DNA of 64,000 nucleotides, taken from the NCBI GenBank assembly GCA_032622095.1, contig CP136064.1:173360310-173424309 (forward strand). The letters are read 5' to 3'. Below, piece after piece: positions 36,953-48,151 of the stretch (position 1 is the first letter of the stretch; the number at the start of each line of letters is the position of its first letter). Source of the DNA: Siphonodentalium dalli (lineage: Eukaryota > Mollusca > Scaphopoda > Gadilida > Siphonodentaliidae). The position numbers were made by a program, and so were the translations under genes. The notes under the pieces are model-generated. The model saw nothing but the letters and a program-made list of their open reading frames with translations, was not told the DNA's origin and made no database searches.

Positions 36953-37471
36953 AGATACGGGCGGCGCTGGTGGTGTGTATGCTGTTAACATATTCACGTC
37001 CGTCAAAAACAGCCATAAACAGAAAGAATAGTAAAATATAGACAGACTTTGTTCATATACAAATCAGATATATGGCATAAACAGTATGTTATTGTCAATT
37101 TTCCCCTTTTGTTATGTAAACAAAAGCAAAAAACGTTACGTTTCCTCACTTTTGTTTAGATCCGGATATGGTAAACATAAAGAGCGTTATTTGTTACTGT
37201 TTTCCTGATATGGAAATAATAAAGAGCGTTTATATCATTTTTGTGTGATTAACCAATAGAATTGCGCTGTGTTATGTAAACAGACGCACAACTTCTGTAA
37301 CACGAGCAGGCTCTTGTTTATGTACATCATCGTACGTCTTGACGACAATATAATATTTACGCGCTGATTATGTTTGGCATATGAACAAAACTATATATTT
37401 TTTAATTTTCCTTCCGTTGATGGCGATTTGAACAAATATGAATATCTCTGCAACGAACGCCGCCCGTGCCT
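36953..37471. mobile_element. TTAA-flanked MITE, family I copy 2
   Basis: TTAA at 36949-36952 and 37472-37475. Ends AGATACGGGCGGC and GCCGCCCGTGCCT. Homologous throughout to 7432-7925, including AATAAAGAGCGTTTAT. Its right end is only 53 bp before the splice acceptor of the next exon, so the branch-point region of that intron lies in or next to it. Confidence 0.75.
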
Positions 37472-37524
37472 TTAACGGATGTATTCCATCGTTGTGTACT
37501 TATTTCATTTGAATGTGTATACAG

Positions 37525-37775
37525 ATGCTGATAAAAACAAGTATAAATTGGATGTTCACGTCAGCGGCGATGAACCTGCGATATCAAACATCCAGCTGGA
37601 GGTAGAGTACAGGCCTCTCTATCAAATCGACAGCATAAAGAACGCGATGGATGGTTATATAGAGAGCGATGCGCCTGCTGGGTCGAAGGTCAAAGTCGAA
37701 GACCCCGAGAAGACGGGCGAAGATATAACATTCCATTATCTCAGACTTGAGATAGAAAATTTCAACTTTATAGAG
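37525..37775 (+). CDS. Exon of cadherin-like membrane protein gene (ectodomain, first visible exon)
   Basis: Bounded by acceptor TGTATACAG (ends 37524) and donor GTAAGC (37776). It reads in one frame (ADKNKYKLDVHVSGDEP to LEIENFNFIE), entering after one base of a split codon and leaving on a codon boundary. The pattern 'KYKLDVHVSGDEPAISN..L' followed by 'YRPLY' and 'APAGSKVKV' resembles the end of one cadherin (EC) repeat and the start of the next: a beta-strand-rich ending, then P.Y, then a GS.V block. The classical DRE/DxNDN calcium motifs are not evident, so 'cadherin-like' is an inference. Joined in phase 0 to the exon at 41561. Confidence 0.55.
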
Positions 37776-38545
37776 GTAAGCTTGCCATGTTTAAAGCCAC
37801 ACGGCAGTTTGTGCTCAAAAATACACATACATGTACTATTCTTCGCTTTTAATTTTTAAATAGGTCGATAAATATCTGAACTACCTTTCTGCGAACACGC
37901 TGTAGACTGTAACCCAAAAAGACGCATTGAAATAATTAAAAAGACAACAATGAACACGGTGTTTGGGTCGCAGGCAAAAAACGCCATTTGCATGACATGG
38001 AACAGAAAATAGCGTTCCGTGTTAGTCTATTCCTGGTATGTTAGAAATAAAGAGCGTTTGTCTGACTTTTAGCGAAAAATTGAAAACAACTGGAAATGGT
38101 CATGACTTTGGCAAGTGTTTTTCAGAGATTATGAAGCCGTTGTGTCAATATTTCGTGTAATTATCGACCTATCTAATCCGTCCCTCCAAATTACGCGGAC
38201 AACATTTGGAGTGTCGAATGGTCAATTTCCGTTTAACAAATCCATGAAATCAGTGTTGAGTGTTCGACAGTCTGAATACAGCCGCTATAAATAGCTTTAT
38301 TATCTAAACTGTCTTTATTTTCACTGAATACCACTATTGTTTGGTAATGATTTTCTGATAAATCGGATCATGATAGCATATAGATTCCATATAATGTGCA
38401 TAATGAATCAGAACGAGGCTATTGGTTATTTTCATTTGAGACATTTCTTCTTTTAAATGTTGTTGTTGTTGTTCGTTCATTAAATATGAATTCAACTGAT
38501 CACCTTTTCCATAATGAATTTCATATGGATGTTTGTAATAATTAA

Positions 38546-38995
38546 AGGTACTCAATCCGATTCGATGGTCCCCATATCATCAGATTCCAACAACAACATT
38601 TTTTTTAATGCAACTTCAGTTATCAGAATTGATTAATTGCCCAAAATAATGCTAACCACAGTCAACTCTAGTATAAAATTGTCCAAAACCTGTTATCAAC
38701 ATTTTGTTCAACGAAATTTTGCCGGTTTGTCAAATATCTGACCCAAAAAAAGCTACTTGAGTTTAGAGTTATCCACCATCATCCGCAATCTGGTCCGATA
38801 CCGTCTTATCGTCGACTGTTTACTGTGCCACTAAAAAATTATCGGTGGTGAAAAATAATACATTTAAAAAATCGATATCTGATCACTTTGAGCTTTGATA
38901 GGTGGGTTCCTCGACTCGAATCAAATATTTTTACCCCCCCCCCCCCCCAGCTAAGGAAATATTAATTTACGAACGTTAATTCGGATTATGCATCT
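38546..38995. mobile_element. TTAA-flanked MITE, family B copy 2
   Basis: TTAA at 38542-38545 and 38996-38999. Left end AGGTACTCAATCCGA is perfect; the right end (TTCGGATTATGCATCT) is decayed. Interior (TGATCACTTTGAGCTTTGAT, then CTCGACTCGAATCAAAT) matches 16503-16983 and 42735-43030. A C-run lies at 38935-38949. Confidence 0.75.
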
Positions 38996-39067
38996 TTAAT
39001 TTCAATTGGTCATATAATAAACATTATTACTATAATGAAGTGATCTGAGTCTCCACATCATGTCTCA

Positions 39068-39129
39068 TTGAAAATGTGAGATCCCGGATCAGACTTACAA
39101 CCTTGTCTGATCCGGATTTCACATTCTCA
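39068..39129. repeat. Hairpin, about 26-bp arms
   Basis: CCGGATCAGAC / GTCTGATCCGG with outer TTGAAAATGTGA / TCACATTCTCAA. The loop TTACAACCTT is not CG-rich, unlike the other hairpins. Confidence 0.75.
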
Positions 39130-41447
39130 ACTCGGCGTGATATGGAGCCGGTATGCTATACCTGTTGAAATTCTGGGAAACACTGAATTGTATTCTCATT
39201 GCTCTGCATCAATCTCTATACCATAGCGCACATGTCATACTTCCTTTATTAACGCCACCGGTGTATACTGTTGGGCAAATATTATAAATCTGTGGACTTG
39301 TGGGGACTAATTTATAAATAGATAATTGGTTTTTCCGGTTATGTTGGGACGCGTTAAAGTTATACTGCGACCCCGAGTCCGGTAAAAGCTGTAGTTGGAA
39401 TGTCCAAGTTCGTGAAAGTTCTATTGACTATGGCGATGATTTGAGAAGCTTTACTGTTTTAGGATATTGTAGAAAGGCTAATCTGGCCGTGTCAAATTGA
39501 GCTATATCGATGGGATATCTCGCAGGACAACACATTTCTGGTTTTCGTGGGGTGTGTATTCACTGGATGTCTTAAAGTTGCAGTATGTAACTATTATGGC
39601 CGCGTTAATTGCGTTCGATGTTTAGGTATGAACAATGGCTGGGCCATGCACACTTGAAAAATTTATGGCGGGAACCCAATTTTGTATCCGCATTTAGAAG
39701 CTTTCTGGTTTGGTGAATGAAAAACCTGCAGTAATAAGCCGTAGTTTTTTGTAATAATTTGAAGGATTAATTGTTTTAACGGAATTCTGAGGCGGTGCAT
39801 TCATGTAACCAATATATTTTATATTATAATTTATATTTATGGCTAATAATATGATCTTGGTGGCGTTACCAGTTCTGACTATGGTTTTCTTGTTGATTCT
39901 GAAGCCGGTTGGGTTCTAGTCTGTGGTTTTCTATATTTCGCGCGGGGTTTCCAGCTAAAATGGCGAAACCGACCACCCGAAGTCAAATGTCCTGTGCGCT
40001 TCGATACGAATTCACCCAGACAGAACAGAGATTTAGAGCGGTATATTGTTGACGCTTTCCGCATACATGGTACTCAAAAAAAATTCTTGTGTTCGACTAA
40101 CGTGCTGTTGTCCATGTGCGTAGACATTTTTGTTGATAAACAGAAATCGGAGAACCAAACCACACCATTGCGCAAAATAGTTATTTAGTTCTATAGTGGA
40201 ACTAAGTATATATATTAATATCACGGAAGTCCAAAATGTTGCTAAAATGATCGAGCCGTCAAGGGAGATAAACCCTGCATGGAGTTTGACTAGCTTCCGA
40301 CAAATTTGGCTTCATCGAATTGTCGTGGAATGTTCTGATTGGCAGACACTGACGTGATGCTTCTTGGAAGTAATGGGATTTCCTGCTATTTGTTTCAGAC
40401 TCTCGAACGCGTATCTTGTTCAATAGTCTCTATTTCAATCAGCTCGATATTCAACAACGATGACTGGACTGATAAGAGCCACAAAGTTTGACAAGTGTAT
40501 AGTATGGTCGTGGTACGCGAAAAAGGGTGTTGACCCAGACTAAAATTATAAAGGAGCGATTTCGGTATCATCTCGACCCGGGAAGATCCCAGGAATAAGA
40601 TATAAAAAATCCGCTAAAATCCGCTTTGGGGAAAATCCAGAATCCAAGATGGCGTCCAACATGGCCGCCGTTAGTCAAAAGAGACACTGACTGAGATGTA
40701 TTCGATTTTTATGGAGAAATATTTGTGAACTGTATACAAATGAATATCTCTATGTGATGCTATATCATTAGGCTAGCTTTAAGAAAAAACTTAGAACTCC
40801 CTACCCAAGATGGCTGCCAAAATAGCCACCGAAGTGAAAACAAAATACCAGTTTCCACTCATTTCTTCTTATTAATTCTTGATGTTTGGAACTTGAGATA
40901 AATGGGTATATATTTTTCATTTGTCGTGTTAAGTGAGCAGAAAAGTCAGAGTTTTTATTTCTTATGAACATTCCATCTCAAAGGGACCAAAACAAATCAC
41001 TTTGATCCAATTCCAAAATGGAGGCCAAAAAAATAGTAAATGGTAGATTTTGCCTCAGCATGCCATGTAATCGCTTGGAAGTTATGGTTGGTTGATGTAA
41101 TTGGATAGTTGCAACATATACATTAAAACAATATTTATAATGTACCGTGGTTTATTTTCACATGTTGCCAAATATTCACATTCTATTTAGATTCTTTCTA
41201 GTATAATACATACAACATTTCGCGACAGTTTTACTGTCTAATTTAGAACAGCAACTTCAGGTGACCCTCGTGGAAACGTTCACAGCGTAGCAAGAGGGAG
41301 AACTCCGTTGTTAGCACCCTCCGTTATGGTAAATGTCAGTTTGAACGATAATATAGACAAATTATATACACAATCTTCAGTTTTTTCTGTGTTTTATGCG
41401 CAAAAATATTATTTGTAGTGCTGAAATCAATGTTTTATAACAATTTC

Positions 41448-41466
41448 ATTGTTGTTGTTGTTGTTG
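41448..41466. repeat. (TTG)n microsatellite
   Basis: Six to seven TTG units within the intron, about 95 bp before the next exon. Confidence 0.8.
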
Positions 41467-41560
41467 TGGCCCGGAAGAGATACCATATCTTTAAGCGATC
41501 TTGAGCTTTCAATGGGCAACTTCAAACTAACCAGCAAATGTCATTTTGTCTTTGGCACAG

Positions 41561-41728
41561 CCTGCACAGGAACACGAGTATGTGTTAAATGGAAACAAGC
41601 TTGCCAACGATACTGGAGACCTAGAATTCCAATTGGATGGCACGGATCTATTCAACGTCACTGACGAAGGATACGTGGTGACCAGTGTGATGATTGGTAC
41701 AGACACGGACAAAAAATTACCATTCTAT
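41561..41728 (+). CDS. Exon of cadherin-like membrane protein gene (membrane-proximal ectodomain)
   Basis: Acceptor TTTGGCACAG (ends 41560) and donor GTGAGC (41729) give a 168-bp exon, phase 0 at both ends, reading PAQEHEYVLNGNKLAND to GTDTDKKLPFY. An alternative acceptor 9 bp on (CTGCACAG, ends 41569) keeps frame and would drop PAQ. The 'LEFQL.G.DLFNVTDEGYV' stretch resembles the 'F.ID..G.I' strand of an EC repeat. Two N-glycosylation sequons are present (NDT, NVT), as expected outside the cell. It joins directly in frame to the exon at 44039, giving ...KKLPFY-VQLTQDN... Confidence 0.6.
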
Positions 41729-44038
41729 GTGAGCGAACCTCTCTGAGCTTTTCTGAGCCATAAGTGCATATAGTGCCGTATATATTATGTCACTACATTT
41801 TATCACTCAAATTCTCAAATCGCACGGTATATATAAAAAGAACATGGAAATAGAAGGTTTCAATTTGTTTTATTTTGTTTTTAAATAAAGAATTCAAATT
41901 GTGGAGAAATTAATTTTACTAAACTTTGTTCCAACTTTAAGGTGAAACACATTACAAATATCGTAACATTCTAATACAGATTCAATTACTCGGGTTATCA
42001 TGCGGACTACACAAAACGTATTATTTCTAACTGAAATTTAATCATTGTTCTGCCAAAGATCACTGGAGTGTGACAATAATAAAAAATGACCTGTGCCTTC
42101 TCCATATGTGAACATATTTGAAATACCGAATTGTTGAAGATATCATCCGGACAAACCAAAAAAAGGGGAGGTTTACTCCTCCAAAAAAGCTGATGGTGAC
42201 TATATTCCAACTTGACATGTGTCTTCTCAAATGAGAACAACGTGCCAAATATGAAATTAATTTGAATATCTCTCAAGTTATAATCAGGAAAACCCGAAAA
42301 TGGTTAATGCTAAGTCGAAAAGGAGTCATATAACTCCGCCAAAAACATCGGACAATGAACAGTTTCGAACTTGACCTGCATCGATTCATACATAAAGCAC
42401 ATATCAAATCTCATAGAATTCTAAGTGATATTGTTAGTTATGACCCGAACAACCCAGACACATGAACGCGCACATGGACATGCTGATTATAACAGTCGTG
42501 CGATATTTGAATGACTATTATAATAGTCCATAAGCTGGTGAGACACCAAGTGCACCCCCAACTGCTTAACTTCTTTGGTATTTTCATGTACCCTAATATA
42601 TACTGATCAGGAAAAAATTATGTCAACAGCAAATATTTTGGGTCCTATTGTACCTACTGAGTCAAAGTTTAACCTTACTAGGTGGTGTCATTGTGATTGT
42701 ATTTTAACAGGTGATGTAACATTTTGTCATAATTTCCCAAAAATAATGCTAACCAGTCAACTAAAGTATAAAATTGCCCAAAACCTGTTATTTATCAACA
42801 TTTTGTTCAACGAAATTTGGCCGGCTTGTCAAATATCTAAAACCAAAAGCCACTTGATTTTAGAGTAATCCGTCTTCATCAGCAATTTTGTCCGAGACCG
42901 TCTTCTCGTCGACTTTTTGTCAGGCCGCCAAAAAGTACCGGTGGTGAAAAATATTAGATTTCAAAAATCGATATTTGATCACTCTGAGCTTTGATGTGGT
43001 GGATTCCTCGACTCGAATCAAATTTTTTCCCCACGAAGGTGTCCACCCGTGCGGCCGTCCTTACATGCGGCTGATTGTTTTCAAAGGTTGAATGTAGATT
43101 ACCCACATGAAAAATACGAATATGGTTGCGATCTGCCCATTTTACCAGATTAACATGGTTCTTGTCGACTAATGCTTAAAAAAAATTACAAAAATGGCAC
43201 ATGACTTAATAACGTATATAGGTTCATATGTTTTGAATGAGTAGGTACATGTGATATCTCCATAGAAATCTACTGAGAATAGTGGCCTTTGTTTATTTAT
43301 TACGGGTATTCACAAATATAACAAAAATTAAACATAGGCCACTATTGTCAGTGTTGATTTCCGAGGTGTGAGCGAGAGAGGGGATCGGCAAAACGCTCGA
43401 CGTATACAAACACAAAACCGGACTATCACACACTCTTTACACAAACTTACTTCTTTTCTGTTGGACACATTTTTGCAACCTCGTCATGTATATATAATCT
43501 GTCATCGTATTTAAATTCATACGTAGATTGTATTTGGGAGCTGGAACATTGTAAGTTGTCAAAACGTGTACCCCTATCACGTTGTAAATGAATTTACAAT
43601 GAATATGTTTAAAGTGATGTGAAACATTCCGGTAGGGTGATCAAATAGGAATGGAGAATAATCTTGCTCAAATTAATAATTTTTACAAATAGTATATCCA
43701 AATGGACAATACACGCCGTCATTCTTATATAATAAATTAAATACAGTGATCCTCGATTAGTTTATCGCCGATAGTTGCGTCCCGAATTGAGTAGTAAATA
43801 TTTACAATTGAGCGTTGTTCTGACGAAGTTTTCTATGGAGTGGTACAGGCGATTTGCTTCAAATTTTCGGCGATGTTAGCAGATTGTTACATTCCCCCAG
43901 TTTGCACATCGCCTGAATTCTAACTTATCAGTTTCACGCACCCGAAAAAGTACATAGTATGTCTTTAAAGTATGTGATATCACATTCAATTTTAAGGGCA
44001 ATAAGTCTGGTATTTCTCAAACGATTGTCTATTCACAG
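41729..44038 (+). other. Intron, repeat-bearing
   Basis: Inferred phase-0 intron. 42050-42480 holds a degenerate non-coding repeat with ATAACTCCGCCA-type phrases, a style I associate with molluscan repeats. 42735-43030 is a truncated family B MITE. Nothing recognised in 43040-44030. Confidence 0.5.
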
Positions 44039-44554
44039 GTGCAGTTGACACAGGATAACTTACCCGTGTCCAACCTAGTGCCGTTCTTTGTGCGAGTCGA
44101 GATCACACCGTCTCCACCCGAAGAAACTCCACCCTCAGCCATGTATGCTGGAATTCTTATTCTTCTCATCGTGTTCATGGCGCTCCTAATCCCGACTGTT
44201 TTTCGAGCCAAAAGGAGATATAAAGAGGGAAAACCTATGTTTCTCCCGGGGAAAGCAGTGGCACGTAAACACAGGGAGAAATCACCTGACGCTCAACAAC
44301 ACGTATCTGTTCCGAAATCCAGATCAACCGTTTTAAACTTAACTAGTTACGACAACGAGGCAATAACCACAGAGGAAGATATAAACAGACAGAGGGACTC
44401 CTTTGGACACTCGCTTGTTCGCATGGCCAGCCAGACTGACGAGGACAATAAAACTGCACAGAAATATGCGAAAAGCCAAACTCCACCAAAATATAATGAT
44501 ATTAATCATGTTGCGATAGAGGTGGTTACTAAAGAGGCTACTTCCAAGTTGTGA
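44039..44554 (+). CDS. Terminal exon of cadherin-like membrane protein: transmembrane segment and cytoplasmic tail
   Basis: Follows acceptor TATTCACAG (ends 44038) in phase 0 and runs to a TGA: 171 residues. Residues 1-22 finish the ectodomain (VPFFVRVEITP). Residues 23-33 are a Pro/Glu-rich linker. Residues about 35-55 (MYAGILILLIVFMALLIPTVF) are a clear transmembrane helix, followed by the basic stop-transfer RAKRRYKEGK. The tail of about 115 residues is polar. It has a PPKY motif (WW-domain binding type) near residue 152 and ends TSKL, which fits a class I PDZ-binding end. The predicted topology is type I. The family is not certain: the tail is not a classical beta-catenin-binding cadherin tail. 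Most of this exon is duplicated immediately downstream. Confidence 0.7.
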   Translation: MQLTQDNLPVSNLVPFFVRVEITPSPPEETPPSAMYAGILILLIVFMALLIPTVFRAKRRYKEGKPMFLPGKAVARKHREKSPDAQQHVSVPKSRSTVLNLTSYDNEAITTEEDINRQRDSFGHSLVRMASQTDEDNKTAQKYAKSQTPPKYNDINHVAIEVVTKEATSKL

Positions 44555-45151
44555 ATGAAAATGACAGCTGTTATCCAAAAATTAGGTTCTCATCAACTCA
44601 ATGCACTATAACTTGTACATATAGTCGAGATCACACCGTCTCCACCCGAAGAAACTCCACCCTCAGCCATGTATGCTGGAATTCTTATTCTTCTCATCGT
44701 GTTCATGACGCTCCTAATCCCGACTGTTTTTCGAGCCAAAAGGAGATATAAAGAGGGAAAACCTATGTTTCTCCCGGGGAAAGCAGTGGCACGTAAACAC
44801 AGGGAGAAATCACCTGACGCTCAACAACACGTATCTGTTCCGAAATCCAGATCAACCGTTTTAAACTTAACTAGTTACGACAACGAGGCAATAACCACAG
44901 AGGAAGATATAAACAGACAGAGGGACTCCTTTGGACACTCGCTTGTTCGCATGGCCAGCCAGACTGACGAGGACAATAAAACTGCACAGAAATATGCGAA
45001 AAGCCAAACTCCACCAAAATATAATGATATTAATCATGTTGCGATAGAGGTGGTTACAAAAGAGGCTACTTCCAAGTTGTGAATGAAAATGACAGCTGTT
45101 ATCCAAAAATTAGGTTCTCATCAACTCAATGCACTATAACTTGTACATATA
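44096..45151 (+). repeat. Tandem duplication of terminal exon, 528-bp unit
   Basis: Unit 1 is 44096-44623 and unit 2 is 44624-45151. They differ at only a few bases (ATGGCG/ATGACG near 44178/44706; GTTACT/GTTACA near 44528/45056). Each unit runs from GTCGAGATCACACC through the stop codon and about 70 bp of 3'UTR. Confidence 0.95.
44669..45082 (+). pseudogene. Duplicate of transmembrane/tail exon, lacking its 5' end
   Basis: An open frame of 137 residues identical to the functional tail except Met-Ala to Met-Thr in the membrane helix. The duplicate starts 57 bp inside the exon, so it lacks the original acceptor. The nearest upstream AG (CATATAG, ends about 44622) would join out of frame with exon 41561. 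It is probably read only as 3'UTR of the first copy, unless spliced in a new way. Confidence 0.75.
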
Positions 45152-45339
45152 TATGGTGTATTTATCTATACATGCCCAGTGAGCAATGCAATTAATTTGC
45201 ATCCTATATAAGTACCTCAAAAAATTAAGTCCCACATAATGCATTGGCCCAATATCCGACCACAGATGTATGCAATAGCACTTAAATTTCGCATATAATA
45301 ACCTTTATTATCCGTTCCATTGTCGATATTAAAGAAACA

Positions 45340-45690
45340 CAGGGCATTCGAAGTGGGTTCGTGCGAAATAACATAAAAGTCTGTAAAACAACTAATTAAT
45401 CACGTACATAAAACTATAAATTGATTTTTTTTCTTATTTTCATTATTTATAACTCTCCAATAATGAGATTTCGCATGCCAAAAACCTTATCATGTAAACA
45501 TTACTGCTACATTGGAATTACCGATAAATTAAGTCCAATATAATATACCAAAGTTTAATCAAAACTTGACGTTAAACATTGAAATGGTCAAAGCATTGAG
45601 AAATATTCTGAAATTCATTTTCAGACTAAAATATTTTAACTTACTACATGTTTAACGTTGTTTTTTGGCAAATCGCTGTAACAATGGTTG
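45340..45690 (+). repeat. Dispersed repeat, partner at 14516-14850
   Basis: Same block order as 14516-14850, about 80% similar by eye, again followed by a long CG-loop hairpin. Confidence 0.75.
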
Positions 45691-45713
45691 CAACACTCTC
45701 AAGTTCGTTATTA

Positions 45714-45793
45714 GAATTGTCAACCCGAGGAAGTCAATATTCACCAAGGCCGTAGGCCGAGGTGAATATTGACTTCCAATGGCTGACAATTCC
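45714..45793. repeat. Long hairpin with CG-rich loop (HP5)
   Basis: Arms 45714-45745 and 45761-45793 (GGAAGTCAATATTCACC and complement). Loop core GGCCGTAGGCC (45748-45758). Confidence 0.85.
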
Positions 45794-45839
45794 TCGTGTC
45801 AACCAAGAAACAATGGGATAACTATTTTATTATATGAAA

Positions 45840-46290
45840 CATCCGGTTTTACCCGATTTGACCTTGAATTGATCATTTTTAAGGTCAAGGTCAGGTCGGT
45901 GTCACGATTTGACCCGTCCAAAACACTCAGTGGACAAAAGTAACCCTATATATCAAATTTCGTGGAAATCCCATCAAAATTCGCGATTTGACCTTGAATT
46001 TACCCGATTTCAAGGTCAATGTAACGTCGCACGGGCAAATGAATAGGCTTATGAGACTCCCCATACGAAAGTATCACTAGACACTCATTTTCATCGAAAT
46101 CCCGTGATATTCGGGCGTTTGACCTTGAAATGACCCGATTCAAGGTCAATGTCACGTCGCACGGGCAAATTAATAGGCCTATGCCACTTCCCGGCCGAAA
46201 GTACCAAGTTTCATCGAAATCGGCTCGGCCGTTTTCGAGTTCATCGCGAATACACACACACACACAGATCTTCCACAATATATAATAGAC
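45840..46290 (+). repeat. Dispersed repeat family G, with TCAAGGTCA sites
   Basis: Internally repeated modules with GATTTGACCTTGAA and TTCAAGGTCAATGT, then CACGTCGCACGGGCAAAT (twice), a CATCGAAATCGGCTCGGCCG block, a (CA)n run and ATATATAATAGACTAG. An inverted copy lies at about 56590-56830. Probably the 3' part of an uncharacterised retroelement or MITE. Confidence 0.6.
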
Positions 46291-46337
46291 TAGCCGATGA
46301 GCCCGACGTCGTCCGGACGACGTTGTCCGGGCTATTC

Positions 46338-46920
46338 AAAAACCAAATTTCAAGTCAATAGCTCTACCCGTTTCCGATATCTGGTCTGCGCATGCGCGAA
46401 GCTGGCGTCGCACGGGCTCGGCGACCCGATAAAATTCGTATCCGGGGCAAGATACATTTACATACCAAATTTCAAGTCGATAGCTCCACCCGTTTCCGAG
46501 GTCTGGTCTGCGCATGCGCGAATCTGGCGTCGCATGGGCTCGGCGACCCGATAAAATTCGTAACCGGGGCAAGATACATTCACATAGCAAATTTCAAGTC
46601 GATAGCTCCACCCGTTTCCGAGACCTGGTCTGCGCATGCGCGAAGCTGGCGTCGCACGGGCTCGGCGACCAGATATAATTCGTATCCGGGGGAAGATACA
46701 TTCACATACCAAATTTCAAGTCGATAGCTCCACCCGTTTCCGAGATCTCGTCTGCGCATGCGCGAAGCGGGCGCCGCACGGACTCGCCAATACGACAACC
46801 TCCACCGCCTGGTCAAACTACACACACGTACCAAGTTTCGTCCCGATCGGTCGAGAATCGTAGATTTGTATAAATGACAGACAAACATACAGACAAACAG
46901 ACAGACAAACAAACAGAGGT
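46338..46920 (+). repeat. 122-bp tandem array 1 (4 units) with CAGA-rich tail
   Basis: TTCAAGTCGATAGCTC starts units at 46349, 46471, 46593 and 46715. Each unit carries TCTGCGCATGCGCGAAG and GGCTCGGCGACC. The last unit runs into a distinct end (GCCAATACGACAACC, ACGTACCAAGTTTCGTC, GACAGACAAACA-rich tail), ending TCTTCAAAATATATATGAGA. Confidence 0.9.
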
Positions 46921-46974
46921 CTTCAAAATATATATGAGACCAGCCGATGAGCCCGACGTTGTCCGGGCTATTCC

Positions 46975-47620
46975 AAAACCAAATTTCAAGTCGATAGCTC
47001 TACCCAGCCCGACGTTGTCCGGGCTATTCAAAAACCAAATTTCAAGTCGATAGCTCTACCCGTTTCCGAGATCTGGTCTGCGCATGCGCGAAGCTGGCGT
47101 CGCACGGGCTCGGCGACCCGATAAAATTCGACGTTGTCCGGGCTATTCAAAAAACAAATTTCAAGTCGATAGCTCCACCCGTTTCCGAGATCTGTCAGCG
47201 CATGCGCGAAGCTGGCGTCGCACGGGCTCGGCGACCCGATAAAATTCGTATCCGGGGCAAGATACATTCACATACCAAATTTCAAGTCGATAGCTCCACC
47301 CGTTTCCGAGATCTGGTCTGCGCATGCGCGAAGCTGGCGTCGCACGTGCTCGGCGACCCGATAAAATTCGTATCCGGGTCAAGATACATTCACATACCAA
47401 ATTTCAAGTCGATAGCTCCACCCGTTTCCGATATCTTGTCTGCGCATGCGCGAAGCGGGCTCCGCACGGGCTCGCCAATACGACAACGTCGACCGCCTGG
47501 TCAAACTACACTCACGTACCAAGTTTCGTCCGGATCGGTCGAGAATCGTAGATTTGTATAAATGACAGACAAACAGACAAACAAACAGAGAGACAGAGGT
47601 CTTCAAAATATATATGAGAT
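46975..47620 (+). repeat. 122-bp tandem array 2 with the same tail
   Basis: Units start at 46985 (truncated, 56 bp), 47041, 47160, 47281 and 47403. The end and CAGA-rich tail are the same as in array 1. Repetition of array plus tail suggests duplication of a whole element with a variable number of units. Open frames on both strands are by-products. Confidence 0.9.
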
Positions 47621-48151
47621 AGTTCGCATATATATTTATCATATGACTCAATCATTATTTACGTTTGAAAGTATGTCATAAATCAATTTCATATGAACTA
47701 CTAGTTCATATCACCTTCCGATAATTTGATTGGTTTGTTGTCAAAAAGTGTGTTCTGATTGGCTGAATGGCAACCTGGGCCGAGCCGCATCTCTAACTAA
47801 ATGCAGGTCAAATTCGTGCGCGTCAATCAACGCGATGCCGAAATTCTCGCCATTATAATCTTGAAATATATAGTTTTGGACATTGTTATACGATAAATAG
47901 AATATGTAATTCGTATTTATCTAATAAACATACGATATTATGTCACAAACTGACAACAGAATAGCGCACTATATCTTCGCGTGCATATTATTTCTGCTAG
48001 TTCACCAGGTGTAATTGGGCTTCCGGTGCAATGAAGTGACGTCACATTAACCTTTTGCTGCCGATGTCATATAGCTATTTAGTGATCTGTGTGCGTTTTG
48101 GACATCAAAATCAATTTATAGGTGTCATATGATAAATAGAATATGTAATTC

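Larger units (their letters stand above)
37776..41560 (+). other. Intron, repeat-bearing
   Basis: Inferred intron, phase 0. It contains an AATAAAGAGCGTTTG motif at 38043, the family B MITE copy 2, a hairpin near 39.1 kb, and several AAGATGGC/ATGGCCGCC motifs at 40.6-41.0 kb. Other small exons inside cannot be excluded. Confidence 0.45.

Noticed and set aside
44540-44554. C-terminal SKL as a peroxisomal signal
   Set aside because: The protein has a transmembrane helix and glycosylated-looking ectodomain, so a PDZ-type end is the better reading.
46149-47651. Many overlapping 70-119-residue frames
   Set aside because: All fall in the 122-bp tandem arrays and repeat the same residues in several frames.
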